Shown here piece after piece: positions 18,169 through 25,578 of a stretch of 64,000 nt of DNA. Position 1 is the stretch's first letter. The number at the start of each line of letters is the position of its first letter. This stretch comes from Nocardia wallacei. Lineage in GTDB: Bacteria > Actinomycetota > Actinomycetes > Mycobacteriales > Mycobacteriaceae. A program made the translations under genes and the position numbers. Location: contig NZ_AP023396.1 of assembly GCF_014466955.1 (NCBI RefSeq), positions 62,001 through 126,000 on the forward strand, given 5' to 3'. The notes beneath the pieces were generated by a model that was not told where the DNA came from, ran no database searches, and saw only the letters and a program-made list of their open reading frames with translations.

Positions 18169-18936
18169 TCAGCGCGGCGCCATGCGCAGGGCGCCGTCCA
18201 TGCGGAAGACCTCGCCGTTGAGGTAGTCGTGCTCGACGATGTACTGCGCCAGCTGCGCGTACTCGTCGGGGCGGCCCAGCCGCGACGGGAAGGGCACGCC
18301 CGCCTCCAGACCCTTGCGGTACTCCTCGGTGACCCCGGCCAGCATCGGAGTGTCGATGATGCCGGGGGCGATGGTGTCCACCCGGATGCCGAACTGCGCC
18401 AGGTCGCGGGCGGCCGGAATGGTCATGCCGGCCACGCCGCCCTTGGACGCCGAATAGGCGATCTGGCCGACCTGGCCCTCGAACGCCGCCACCGACGCCG
18501 TGTTGATGACGACGCCGCGCTGGCCGTACTCGTCGACCGGCTCGGTCTTGGCGATGGCGTCGGCGGCCAGCCGCATCACATTGAAGGTGCCCAGCAGGTT
18601 CACGGTGATGACCGTGCGGAACAGCTCCAGGTCGTGCGGGCCGTTCTTGGACAGGATCCGGCCGGCCCAGCCGACGCCGGCGCAGTTCACCACGATGCGC
18701 GGCGGTACGCCGGACTCGACCACCGTGGCGACGGCGGCGGCCACCTCGTCGTTGCTGGTGACATCGGTCGGAATCAGGGTGACGCCGGGCGGCACGCTGT
18801 CGCCGGCGCGCTCGATGGACTGCTGCAGGTCCAGACCGAATACGGTGGCCCCCAGACCGGCGAAGCGCGCGGCGGTCGCGGCGCCCAGGCCGGACGCAGC
18901 TCCGGTGATGATTGCGGCGGATCCCGAAATCTCCAC
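18169..18936 (-). CDS. Short-chain dehydrogenase (3-hydroxyacyl-CoA dehydrogenase-like)
   Basis: 255-aa classical SDR. The cofactor motif TGAASGLGAA, the NCAGVG motif, a serine in INTASVAAFEGQVGQIAYSASKGG and the YxxxK catalytic pair (YSASK) are all present. The C-terminal part (GIRVDTIAPGIIDTPML, LGRPDEYAQLAQYIVEHDYLNGEVFRMDGALRM) is closest to type-10 17-beta-HSD/3-hydroxyacyl-CoA dehydrogenases, suggesting NAD-dependent beta-oxidation of acyl-CoA. Asp after the second strand (FGLDLQQ) fits NAD rather than NADP. It is transcribed away from a TetR regulator 142 nt upstream, its likely controller. Confidence 0.87.
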   Translation of the reverse strand: MEISGSAAIITGAASGLGAATAARFAGLGATVFGLDLQQSIERAGDSVPPGVTLIPTDVTSNDEVAAAVATVVESGVPPRIVVNCAGVGWAGRILSKNGPHDLELFRTVITVNLLGTFNVMRLAADAIAKTEPVDEYGQRGVVINTASVAAFEGQVGQIAYSASKGGVAGMTIPAARDLAQFGIRVDTIAPGIIDTPMLAGVTEEYRKGLEAGVPFPSRLGRPDEYAQLAQYIVEHDYLNGEVFRMDGALRMAPR

Positions 18937-19044
18937 GGTGTTTTGGTCCTCTCGTTTGTGACGGCCCTCGCTGGCCTTCCGTCAACAAGCACCATAACCG
19001 GCGTTCAGGGCGATTCGGCCGGGGGCCGCCGCCGAGCCGTTTGT

Positions 19045-19072
19045 GAACAGGGGTGTTCTCCGGTGCTACCGT
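19045..19072 (+). promoter_or_regulatory. TetR promoter with palindromic operator
   Basis: A -10-like TACCGT (19067-19072) sits six nt before the ATG at 19079. The perfect inverted repeat GAACA-GGGG-TGTTC (19045-19058) lies immediately upstream, where a repressor would block RNA polymerase. It is also within the promoter region of the divergent SDR gene. Confidence 0.45.
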
Positions 19073-19078
19073 CGTCGT

Positions 19079-19750
19079 ATGCCAGAGCCGGTCAGCACCG
19101 TTCGCCAGCTGCCCCGCGGCCGTCACGGCCTGCCCCGAGCGACGGTGGTCGCGGCGCAGCGCGACCGCATCCTGACCGCGATGGCCGACGCGATGGCCGA
19201 GAACGGTTATGTGGGAACGTCGGTGGCCGCGATCATCAAACGGGCCGGGGTGTCCCGCGAGACCTTCTACGAGCAGTTCCGTTCCAAGGAGGACTGTTTC
19301 GAGGCGGCGTACGAGCGGGCGGTCCGCCTGCTGCTGGACCGCATCACGGAAGCGGCTCGGGCGCTGGCGGATTCGGACTCGGGGCTGGAGGTCCGGATGC
19401 GCGCGCTGCTGACCGCGTATCTGGACGGCCTGGCGAGCGAGCCCGCGTACGCGCGGCTGTACCTCGTCGAGGTGTACGCCGTGGGGCCGAAGGCCCTGGC
19501 TCGCCGGGCACTGCTGCAGGAGTCGTTCGTAGAGATGCTGGCCGAGACGCTCGGGGCCCGGACCGAACCGCAGCGTTTCGCGTGCCAGGCGCTGGTCGCC
19601 GCGCTGAGCTCGATGGTGACCACCCGCGTCGCCGCCGACGACACGGCCGGGCTGCACGCGCTGCGCGAGCCGATGCTGGAACTGGTGCGCCGCAGCGGTG
19701 ACCTGTTCGGCGCGGCCCCGGCCGAACAGCCGGTCTTCTCCCGCGGCTGA
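19079..19750 (+). CDS. TetR/AcrR-family transcriptional regulator
   Basis: 223-aa repressor. The N-terminal helix-turn-helix is clear (RILTAMADAMAENGYVGTSVAAIIKRAGVSRETFYEQFRSKEDCF). It is followed by an all-helical ligand domain with no recognisable ligand signature. ATG 19079 is preferred over 19043 because the longer form runs through the predicted promoter. It most likely regulates itself and the divergent SDR gene. Confidence 0.88.
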   Translation: MPEPVSTVRQLPRGRHGLPRATVVAAQRDRILTAMADAMAENGYVGTSVAAIIKRAGVSRETFYEQFRSKEDCFEAAYERAVRLLLDRITEAARALADSDSGLEVRMRALLTAYLDGLASEPAYARLYLVEVYAVGPKALARRALLQESFVEMLAETLGARTEPQRFACQALVAALSSMVTTRVAADDTAGLHALREPMLELVRRSGDLFGAAPAEQPVFSRG

Positions 19751-19763
19751 CAGACCAGGGCGC

Positions 19764-20483
19764 TCAGCGGTGGGTGTCCAGGTGGTTCGGGGCGGGGTTC
19801 TCGTCGGTGGGTTCGGGTGTGCGGCGGAGTACCCACAGGACGACGGCGGCCAGAGCGGGAGCGATTGCGGCGAGGGCGAGTTCGGGGGCGCGGCCCAGGC
19901 TCGGTGCCAGCGCGGACAGCAGGGTGGCGGTGCCGATGTAGAGGAACAGCAGGCCCGAACCGATGGCGATCAACCGTTCGGGCAGGTGCTTGCCGACGGT
20001 GATGCCGATCGCGATGGCGAGCGCCCCGGCGGCGACCATGCCGAGCACCGATCCGGTCCATACCGCGAGCCAGCTGTGGTTGGACGACAGCGCGACGGTG
20101 GCGAACATGGTCCGGTCGCCGAGTTCGGCGAGCAGGAAGGCGGAGATCACTACGAAGAAGGCCCGGCCCGGCGGTTGCGTCGCGGCCTCGGCCGCCACCT
20201 CGGAATCGTCGTCCTCGGCGCGGGCCTCACGCAGCGTCCACAGCCCGACGGCCAGCAGGATGACACCGGTGCAGACCGCGATCAGGTCGGTGGGCAGCGC
20301 GGCGCCGAGGAAATGCCCGACACCGGCGGCGATCAGATTCACCGCGACGCTCGCGACGGCGATGCCCGACAGTACGATCCACCAGCGGTAGCGCAGGGCG
20401 AAGGTCAGCGCCATCAGCTGCGACTTGTCACCGAGTTCGGCGACGAACAGCACACCGAAGCTCAGCAATATCGTGGCGATCAT
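19764..20483 (-). CDS. TMEM165/GDT1 (UPF0016) family manganese exporter
   Basis: 239-aa membrane protein with six helices in two inverted repeats. Each repeat carries the family signature: VAELGDKSQLMA near the N-terminus and LAELGDRTMFATVAL in the second half. The ExGD(K/R) acidic residues form the cation site. Family members move Mn2+ or Ca2+ out of the cytosol in exchange for protons. The Mn assignment here is supported by the yybP-ykoY riboswitch directly upstream. ATG 20483 has GGGAG seven nt upstream; the 43-residue N-terminal extension in the same frame is translated riboswitch sequence and is rejected. Confidence 0.9.
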   Translation of the reverse strand: MIATILLSFGVLFVAELGDKSQLMALTFALRYRWWIVLSGIAVASVAVNLIAAGVGHFLGAALPTDLIAVCTGVILLAVGLWTLREARAEDDDSEVAAEAATQPPGRAFFVVISAFLLAELGDRTMFATVALSSNHSWLAVWTGSVLGMVAAGALAIAIGITVGKHLPERLIAIGSGLLFLYIGTATLLSALAPSLGRAPELALAAIAPALAAVVLWVLRRTPEPTDENPAPNHLDTHR

Positions 20484-20520
20484 GAAACGGCTCCCAGGTC
20501 TCCGGCCTGCCGGCCGAAGA

Positions 20521-20680
20521 CGGAGCGCGCCCTCAGCCGACAACGCATCCGAATGCTCGGTTGGTCTTGTCGTCGGCCGAAGGTCTCGCCCACCGGCGTC
20601 GAGCCGGTTCACGTACCCGGACCCCGACGTATCCGCCGCGGGTCAGTATGTCGAGCACGTGATTCGGGGCTACTCCCCTT
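20521..20680 (-). ncRNA. yybP-ykoY manganese riboswitch
   Basis: On the minus strand the leader opens with the hallmark GGGGAGTAGCC (20678-20668). Further on it has GGGCGAGACCTTCGG with the conserved AGACC loop and a long stem formed by CCGACGACAA and TTGTCGG. It closes with CGCTCC near 20522, which can pair with the 5' GGAG to form P1. This class senses Mn2+ and commonly controls TMEM165/GDT1 and MntP exporters, matching the gene downstream. Between aptamer and ATG lies a CGGCC-GGCA-GGCCG hairpin just before the GGGAG ribosome binding site, a plausible expression platform acting on translation. Confidence 0.85.
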
Positions 20681-20691
20681 CGCTGTCTGGA

Positions 20692-20721
20692 AGCCTACCC
20701 CGAGTTGCCGGTGCGCGCCAA
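20692..20721 (-). promoter_or_regulatory. Promoter of the riboswitch-exporter transcript
   Basis: TTGGCG (20721-20716) and TAGGCT (20697-20692) are separated by 18 bp. The expected start lies a few bases before the GGGGAGTAGCC of the riboswitch. Confidence 0.55.
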
Positions 20722-20837
20722 CACCATTTCGTCGAAATCGCAATGCGCGCAATAAGTTTGGGGATCCACGCCGAAGTTTTCGGGTACCCGTTCCCGGGCG
20801 GCAGGAGACCCGTCCGAGCCCCGGCAGCCGACCCGAT

Positions 20838-21365
20838 TCAGGCGGCGAGCAGCATGGCCAGCACCGCGGTGTCGGGGTCGCTGATCGGGTCGACGCCGAC
20901 TCGGCTCACCATGGTGGTGACCGTGCCGTCGAGTTCGGTCTCGACCCACGCGGCGCGGTGTTCCAGTCCCAGATGCGGGACGCCGGGCAGCAGCACACAC
21001 CCCGAAGCCGCCGCCGCGCACTCCGGCAGCGACGGCCTGGTTTCCGACGGCGGGTGCAGCATGATCAGCGCGGGCGGCGCGTGCTCGGCGAAGCGGCCGG
21101 GCTCGACGGCCTCCTCACCCAGTACCGGGCCCTCGGCCAGCACCAGGCCCACTGTGCCCGGGTCCGGGTCGTCGGGCAGGTCCTCGCGCGCGCCGAAGAC
21201 CGTGGAGGTGGACAGCAGGCCCGGCAGACTGGCGACGCGCACGGCGAGCACGAGCAACTGCGCCCACTCCTTGGTGGTGTCGGGCCAGCGGCCGCCGATG
21301 AGAAAACCCCGTAGCAGGCCCTGCGCCTGGAAGGGCGTCACCAGTACCTGATCGTTGCTGCGCAT
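20838..21365 (-). CDS. Conserved protein of unknown function beside sodA
   Basis: 175-aa cytosolic protein, no family recognised. It begins MRSNDQVLVTPFQAQGLLRGF and has alternating hydrophobic strands suggestive of an alpha/beta fold (TVGLVLAEGPVLGEE, ALIMLHPPSE). ATG 21365 is preceded by GGGAGG, so the 46-residue extension upstream is rejected. The position next to sodA and the length match M. tuberculosis Rv3847 as I recall it. It lies downstream of the sodA terminator-like hairpin, probably with its own promoter. It also ends about 115 nt before the promoter of the Mn exporter. Confidence 0.78.
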   Translation of the reverse strand: MRSNDQVLVTPFQAQGLLRGFLIGGRWPDTTKEWAQLLVLAVRVASLPGLLSTSTVFGAREDLPDDPDPGTVGLVLAEGPVLGEEAVEPGRFAEHAPPALIMLHPPSETRPSLPECAAAASGCVLLPGVPHLGLEHRAAWVETELDGTVTTMVSRVGVDPISDPDTAVLAMLLAA

Positions 21366-21490
21366 GGTTGCCTCCCGGTGCTCACCGAGCCTGTTCCTTG
21401 CTCGACGAGTACCCGAGAATGACGCAAACAATGTCTGGCACACAAGTACCAGAGAGTGCCAAATGCCTGGTAACAGCGCTGAAACACAAA

Positions 21491-21522
21491 GCGGGCCCGC
21501 CAACCGGATGGTTCACGGGCCC
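21491..21522 (-). terminator. Hairpin terminator after sodA
   Basis: On the minus strand GGGCCCG and CGGGCCC form the outer stem with ACC/GGT inside, and TTTGTGTTT follows. It begins about 15 nt after the sodA stop. Confidence 0.75.
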
Positions 21523-21537
21523 ACTTCTCGCGCGGGG

Positions 21538-22161
21538 TCAGCCGAAGACGAGGCCCTTGCCCTGCGCGACGGCCTTGGCGAAGCGCTCCTGCACGTCGGC
21601 CCAGTTGACCACGTTCCAGAAGGCCTTGACGTAGTCGGCCTTGACGTTCTTGTACTGCAGGTAGAAGGCGTGCTCCCACATGTCGACCTGCAGCAGCGGG
21701 ATGATGCCCAGCGGCACGTTGGCCTGCTGGTCGTACAGCTGGAACGTCAGCAGCTTCTGGCCGAGGGTGTCGTAACCCAGCACCGCCCAGCCCGAGCCCT
21801 GCAGGCCGTTGGCGGCGGCGGTGAACTGCGCGCGGAACTTGTCGAACGAGCCGAACTGGTCGTCGATGGCGGCGGCCAGCTCCCCGACCGGCTTGTCGCC
21901 GCCGTTGGGGGAGAGGTTCTTCCACCAGATCGAGTGATTGACGTGCCCACCCAGGTGGAAGGCCAGGTTCTTCTCGTGCAGGAAGATCGCGCCGTGATCG
22001 TCGGCCTCGCGGGCGGCTTCCAGCTTCTCGAGCGCGGTATTCACACCGGCGACGTAGGTCGCGTGGTGCTTGGAGTGGTGCAGCTCGTTGATCTGCCCGG
22101 AGATGTGCGGCTCCAGGGCGCCGTAGTCGTAATCCAGATCTGGCAGCGTGTACTCAGCCAC
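21538..22161 (-). CDS. sodA: Superoxide dismutase, Mn-type residues
   Basis: 207-aa Fe/Mn superoxide dismutase that converts superoxide to oxygen and peroxide. The metal ligands are His28 (LHHSKHH), His76 ([10 protein letters not shown]), Asp160 and His164 ([11 protein letters not shown]). The second-sphere position that is His145 in the M. tuberculosis Fe enzyme is Gln145 here (LYDQQANVP), and a Gly pair precedes HVNH. Both are the pattern of Mn-preferring enzymes. No signal peptide is present. A 9-bp inverted repeat lies 30-55 nt upstream of the start and a terminator follows. Metal choice should be tested; Fe or cambialistic use is possible. Confidence 0.96.
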   Translation of the reverse strand: MAEYTLPDLDYDYGALEPHISGQINELHHSKHHATYVAGVNTALEKLEAAREADDHGAIFLHEKNLAFHLGGHVNHSIWWKNLSPNGGDKPVGELAAAIDDQFGSFDKFRAQFTAAANGLQGSGWAVLGYDTLGQKLLTFQLYDQQANVPLGIIPLLQVDMWEHAFYLQYKNVKADYVKAFWNVVNWADVQERFAKAVAQGKGLVFG

Positions 22162-22190
22162 GATGTCCCTTCCTCATGATGTCGGGCCGT

Positions 22191-22216
22191 GTGCGCTCGT
22201 TTGGTCTCGAGCGCAC
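22191..22216. promoter_or_regulatory. 9-bp inverted repeat upstream of sodA
   Basis: GTGCGCTCG and CGAGCGCAC are perfect complements with an 8-nt spacer (TTTGGTCT), 30 nt upstream of the sodA ATG. It could be an operator or a hairpin in the 5' leader. Confidence 0.45.
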
Positions 22217-22316
22217 CCAACCATCATTCGTACACCCGCTCGGTTGCAACCGGGTTCCATGCCCCCGGATTCCAATTGCGCCGTTTCCCGATCGCGCCGT
22301 GCGGGTGGCGGCGTCG

Positions 22317-22928
22317 CTACATCGGCGGTGCGACGTTCGGCGACATGGTGCGGGGGTCGCAGGCGTCGTGCGCTTTCCACCAGCGCTGCCCCCCGGCGAC
22401 GAAATCGGCGGCGGTCAGCGGACGGCCGTCGGCGGTCTCGACCGCGAGGCCCTCGAACCACACCCGCACGTCGAGTTCGCGCGGATCGATGCCCTCCTGC
22501 TGGGAGAATTCCAGGACGTGCGCGGCCGGGCGGTCGCTGATGGTGGTGTCGAAGCTGAGCAGCTCGCGCCACAACGACCAACCGCTGTCGTCGACGTCGA
22601 TGAAATCCCAGCCGTGCAGCGCGCCCCCGCCGAAACCGGCGATGGCCTCGCCGAGGGTGTCCAGGGTGAGCGGGAAGATCTTGGGCTCCAGATCGTCCCA
22701 CTCCTGTTTGCGCAGGGACGCGGCGACCCGGCTGACGCCGGTCAGGGTCAGGAACACCCGGCGGTCGGCGGCGGGTTGCCCGTCCAGTGGCAGGGTCAGC
22801 ACCTCCAGGTCGAGTCGCAACCGGGCGGCCGCGACATCGACCGCGGCACCGAGGCAGGTGGCCTCGGCGAGGGCGGTGTTCAGTCCGGTCGCGTCCAATT
22901 CGTCGAGTAACCCCCTGCTCGCGTCCAT
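22317..22928 (-). CDS. Conserved protein of unknown function
   Basis: 203-aa soluble protein, family not recognised. It has alternating strands and helices (LRLDLEVLTLPLDG, RVFLTLTGVSRVAASLRKQEWDD, DVRVWFEGLAVETADG) without a signal peptide or catalytic motif. The ATG at 22928 has no ribosome binding site but a TAGCCT six nt upstream, so a leaderless transcript is likely. It lies 100 nt upstream of the sodA repeat region on the same strand. Confidence 0.75.
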   Translation of the reverse strand: MDASRGLLDELDATGLNTALAEATCLGAAVDVAAARLRLDLEVLTLPLDGQPAADRRVFLTLTGVSRVAASLRKQEWDDLEPKIFPLTLDTLGEAIAGFGGGALHGWDFIDVDDSGWSLWRELLSFDTTISDRPAAHVLEFSQQEGIDPRELDVRVWFEGLAVETADGRPLTAADFVAGGQRWWKAHDACDPRTMSPNVAPPM

Positions 22929-23105
22929 GGTCCAAGGCTACCGACCGGCCCGCTCGCAGCCCGGGATTTCGGTTTTCTCGCCGGTGTTGTCGTTTTTTCG
23001 GATCCGAGGGAACCGGACGGCCGGACGTTCCGTCCAAGTAGTTGTCGGTATCCCGCCGCGGATCTCGAATACGTGCTCGACCTGCGGCGTGGTCCCGCCT
23101 CGGCG

Positions 23106-23155
23106 GCGGGTGACCGCTCCGGGATGAGGAGGGGAGTCTCGGAACGGTCACCCGC
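23106..23155. ncRNA. Long hairpin, possible small RNA or leader element
   Basis: This sits in the 424-bp gap between 22928 and 23353. Eleven pairs (GCGGGTGACCG with CGGTCACCCGC), one mismatch and eight more pairs (TCCGGGAT with GTCTCGGA, two G-T) leave a 10-nt loop, GAGGAGGGGA. The loop is purine-rich on the plus strand and C-rich on the minus strand, the type of exposed loop seen in actinobacterial sRNAs. No T-run follows on either side, so it is not a simple terminator. Confidence 0.4.
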
Positions 23156-23207
23156 GTGTTCGTATCGGGCGGGTTTCCGGCCCTCGTCCGGCGGGCCTCC
23201 CGCTACC

Positions 23208-23237
23208 TGTGGATCAGGTTGTGGATTATGTGGATAA
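23208..23237 (-). other. Cluster of three DnaA-box-like 9-mers
   Basis: Three TGTGGATNA-type 9-mers start at 23208, 23220 and 23229. The last is TGTGGATAA, the complement of the perfect box TTATCCACA; the other two differ from it by one base each. They occupy the otherwise empty region before the rhodanese gene. They could titrate DnaA or be chance. Confidence 0.35.
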
Positions 23238-23352
23238 CTGGGAGCGCGGACCGCTACACCGGACCGGAACAGACCGCGCGTTCGGTACGGCCGCCGGTGG
23301 GAAGGGCGGTGGAACTCCACGTGTGTCGGGCCGCCGTGGCAGGATCGAGACC

Positions 23353-23697
23353 GTGACGAGCCCCGAAGTCCCGTCGGTGCCGGTCGATGAGGTACCCGCC
23401 GAGCCCGGCAGCGCGGCCATCCTGCTCGACGTCCGCGAGGACGACGAGTGGCAGCTCGGGCATGCGCCCGGCGCCGTGCACATCCCGATGGCAGACGTGC
23501 CCGCCCGGGTCGACGAGCTGGACTACGGCTCCGAGATCTACGTCGTATGCCGGCAGGGCGGCCGGTCCATCCAGGTGGTGCAGTATCTGACCCACGTCGG
23601 GTTCGACGCGTTCCACGTGGTCGGCGGCATGGTGGCCTGGCAGCGGTCCGGCCGCCCGCTGGCGACCGAGAGCGGCGGCGAGGCGAAGATCTACTGA
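23353..23697 (+). CDS. Rhodanese-domain sulfurtransferase-like protein
   Basis: 114-aa single rhodanese domain. It has ILLDVREDDEWQLGHAPGAVHIPM and the active-site loop VVCRQGGRS with its catalytic cysteine, followed by the typical GFDAFHVVGGMVAWQRSGRPL. Such proteins carry persulfide sulfur; the acceptor is unknown. GTG 23353 is chosen because CAGGAT lies seven nt upstream without a ribosome binding site. Longer starts would run through the DnaA-box region. The DUF4328 gene follows closely, so they may be co-transcribed. Confidence 0.87.
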   Translation: MTSPEVPSVPVDEVPAEPGSAAILLDVREDDEWQLGHAPGAVHIPMADVPARVDELDYGSEIYVVCRQGGRSIQVVQYLTHVGFDAFHVVGGMVAWQRSGRPLATESGGEAKIY

Positions 23698-23725
23698 TGT
23701 GTCCGAGGAGAGGGGGACGCGCCCG

Positions 23726-24754
23726 GTGAGTACCGTCGTGCAGCCCTGTGCCCGCTGCGGCGCGCGGTGGGCCGTGCAGGGCAGGCCGAATCACTGGTGC
23801 CCGCGCTGTCGCGGCGTGCTGCTGTCCCCGGCCCCGGTCGACGCGCCCGCCGAACGCCGCAACTACCGCTGGGTGGCGCGGCCGCCGGGTCGTCATCCCC
23901 GCGACGGCCGGGTGACCCGGCCCGCGTCGTCCACCCCGGCGACCCCGCGCTACCGCGAGATGCCGCGCTGGGGCCTGCGCGACGAGCCGCCGCGTCCGGC
24001 CCCGGCTCCCGGCGGGAGGCTCGCCGCCTTCACCGAGCGCCGCGACCGCCTGCTGATCGCCACGGCCGTCCTGTTCGGCCTCGCCGCGATCGCCGAGTTC
24101 GTCCGCTACCTGATCCTGCTGCACAACCGCACCCGGCTGATAGATCCGGTGGCGCTGCTGCTGTCCGACCTCGCCGTCTACCTGACCGCCTGCCTCGCCC
24201 TGTTGTTCGCCCTGGCCACCGCGATCGGGTTGATCGGATGGCTGGCGGGTGCACGCCGGTCCGCCTACGCCGGGGTGGGGCGGCGCGACCCGCGCTCGCC
24301 GCGAATCCTGTGGGGCGGCAGCCTGATTCCCGTGGTCAACCTGATCTTCCCAGGCGTGTTCCTGACCGAACTGGCCCAGCTGCGCGGCGACGACCCCCGG
24401 CTCGTGCGCGCGGTCCGGATCTGGTGGTGCGGATGGGTGCTGAACGGCCTGCTGGTGGCGGGCGCCCTGCTCTGGCGCACCGCGGATTCGCTGCAGGCCC
24501 GAGCCGACGGTGTGGCGTTCACCGCGTGGACCGATGTGGCGGCCGCGGTGGTCGCCGTGCTCACGCTGTGGCTGGTCCGCCTGCTCGAGGGTCAGGACCT
24601 GCGCGGTCGCGTCCGGCTGCCGAAGCGCTGGGTGGCGTCGGTGGGCCCGGCGGCGCCGGTCATCGAGCCGGTGCACCCGGCCGTGGAATCCGTTGAGCGC
24701 GCGCCGGATCCGGTGGTCGGAGACAATGAGCACGAGGAGGTCATGGCCAAGTGA
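23726..24754 (+). CDS. DUF4328 membrane protein with N-terminal zinc ribbon
   Basis: 342-aa membrane protein of unknown function. The first residues form a small zinc ribbon (CARCGARWAVQG with WCPRCRG). A Pro/Arg-rich linker and then several membrane helices follow, with the DUF4328 block (RDPRSPRILWGGSLIPVVNLIFPGVFLTELAQ). GTG 23726 is preceded by AGGAGAGGGGG; a GTG at 23699 overlapping the rhodanese stop is possible. The stop overlaps the GTG of the next gene (GTGA), so the phosphodiesterase is translationally coupled. Length and place match M. tuberculosis Rv3843c as I recall it. Confidence 0.83.
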   Translation: MSTVVQPCARCGARWAVQGRPNHWCPRCRGVLLSPAPVDAPAERRNYRWVARPPGRHPRDGRVTRPASSTPATPRYREMPRWGLRDEPPRPAPAPGGRLAAFTERRDRLLIATAVLFGLAAIAEFVRYLILLHNRTRLIDPVALLLSDLAVYLTACLALLFALATAIGLIGWLAGARRSAYAGVGRRDPRSPRILWGGSLIPVVNLIFPGVFLTELAQLRGDDPRLVRAVRIWWCGWVLNGLLVAGALLWRTADSLQARADGVAFTAWTDVAAAVVAVLTLWLVRLLEGQDLRGRVRLPKRWVASVGPAAPVIEPVHPAVESVERAPDPVVGDNEHEEVMAK

Positions 24755-25512
24755 GCCGAGACAGTCGCGCGCCCTTCGTGGTGGCGCATCGCGGTGCCTC
24801 GGGTACGCGTCCCGAGCACACCCTGGCGGCCTATGAACTCGCGCTGCAAGAGGGTGCCGACGGTGTGGAATGCGATGTCCGGCTGACCCGCGACGGGCAT
24901 CTGGTCTGCGTGCACGACCGCACGGTGGACCGCACCTCCTCGGGCACCGGGCTGGTCAGCGAGATGAGCCTGGACGAACTACGCGAGCTGGACTTCGGCG
25001 ACGGCGAGGCCGGCGTGCTCACCCTCGGTGAGCTGATCACGCTGGTGCTGGACTGGCGCAGCCGCCCGACCAAGCTGTTCATCGAGACCAAGCACCCGGT
25101 CCGCTACGGCGCGCTGGTGGAGGCGAAGGTGCTGGCCGAACTGCAGCGCTTCGGCATCGCGACACCCGCCTCCGCGGATCATTCCCGCGCCGTGGTGATG
25201 TCGTTCGCCGCCACCGCCGTGTGGCGGATCCGGCGCTCGGCGCCGCTGCTGCCGACCGTGCTGCTGGGCGAGTCGTCGCGGTACCTCGGCGGCAGCGCCG
25301 CGACCACGGTGGGCGCCACCGCGGTCGGGCCCTCGGTGCGGACCCTGCGCGACCATCCCGAACTGGTCGACAAGGCCGCCGCCGCCGGGCGCGCCACCTA
25401 TTGCTGGACCGTCGACGACCCGGCCGACGTCAAGCTGTGCGCCGAACTCGGCGTCAGCTGGATCGCCACCAATCACCCGGGCCGCACCAAGGCCGTGCTC
25501 GCCACGGTGTGA
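24751..25512 (+). CDS. Glycerophosphodiester phosphodiesterase
   Basis: 253-aa GDPD-family enzyme that releases glycerol-3-phosphate from glycerophosphodiesters. The catalytic HRGASG..PEHT motif, GADGVECDVRLTRDGHLVCVHD with the metal-binding Glu/Asp, and LFIETKHP are all present. The C-terminal YCWTVDDPADVKLCAELGVSWIATNHPG is also diagnostic. No signal peptide, so it is cytosolic. Translation starts at GTG 24751, overlapping the preceding stop. It matches the position of glpQ1 in M. tuberculosis. Confidence 0.93.
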   Translation: MSRDSRAPFVVAHRGASGTRPEHTLAAYELALQEGADGVECDVRLTRDGHLVCVHDRTVDRTSSGTGLVSEMSLDELRELDFGDGEAGVLTLGELITLVLDWRSRPTKLFIETKHPVRYGALVEAKVLAELQRFGIATPASADHSRAVVMSFAATAVWRIRRSAPLLPTVLLGESSRYLGGSAATTVGATAVGPSVRTLRDHPELVDKAAAAGRATYCWTVDDPADVKLCAELGVSWIATNHPGRTKAVLATV

Positions 25513-25578
25513 GCGGCCGCGCCCGGACGGGCGTGCCCCTGCCGGTGGACGCGCTCCGACACGGTAGGTTCACCGTTC

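Noticed and set aside
20484..20612. 43-residue extension of the Mn exporter
   Set aside because: It is translated riboswitch sequence. The family begins at MIATILLSF and a ribosome binding site lies directly before that ATG.
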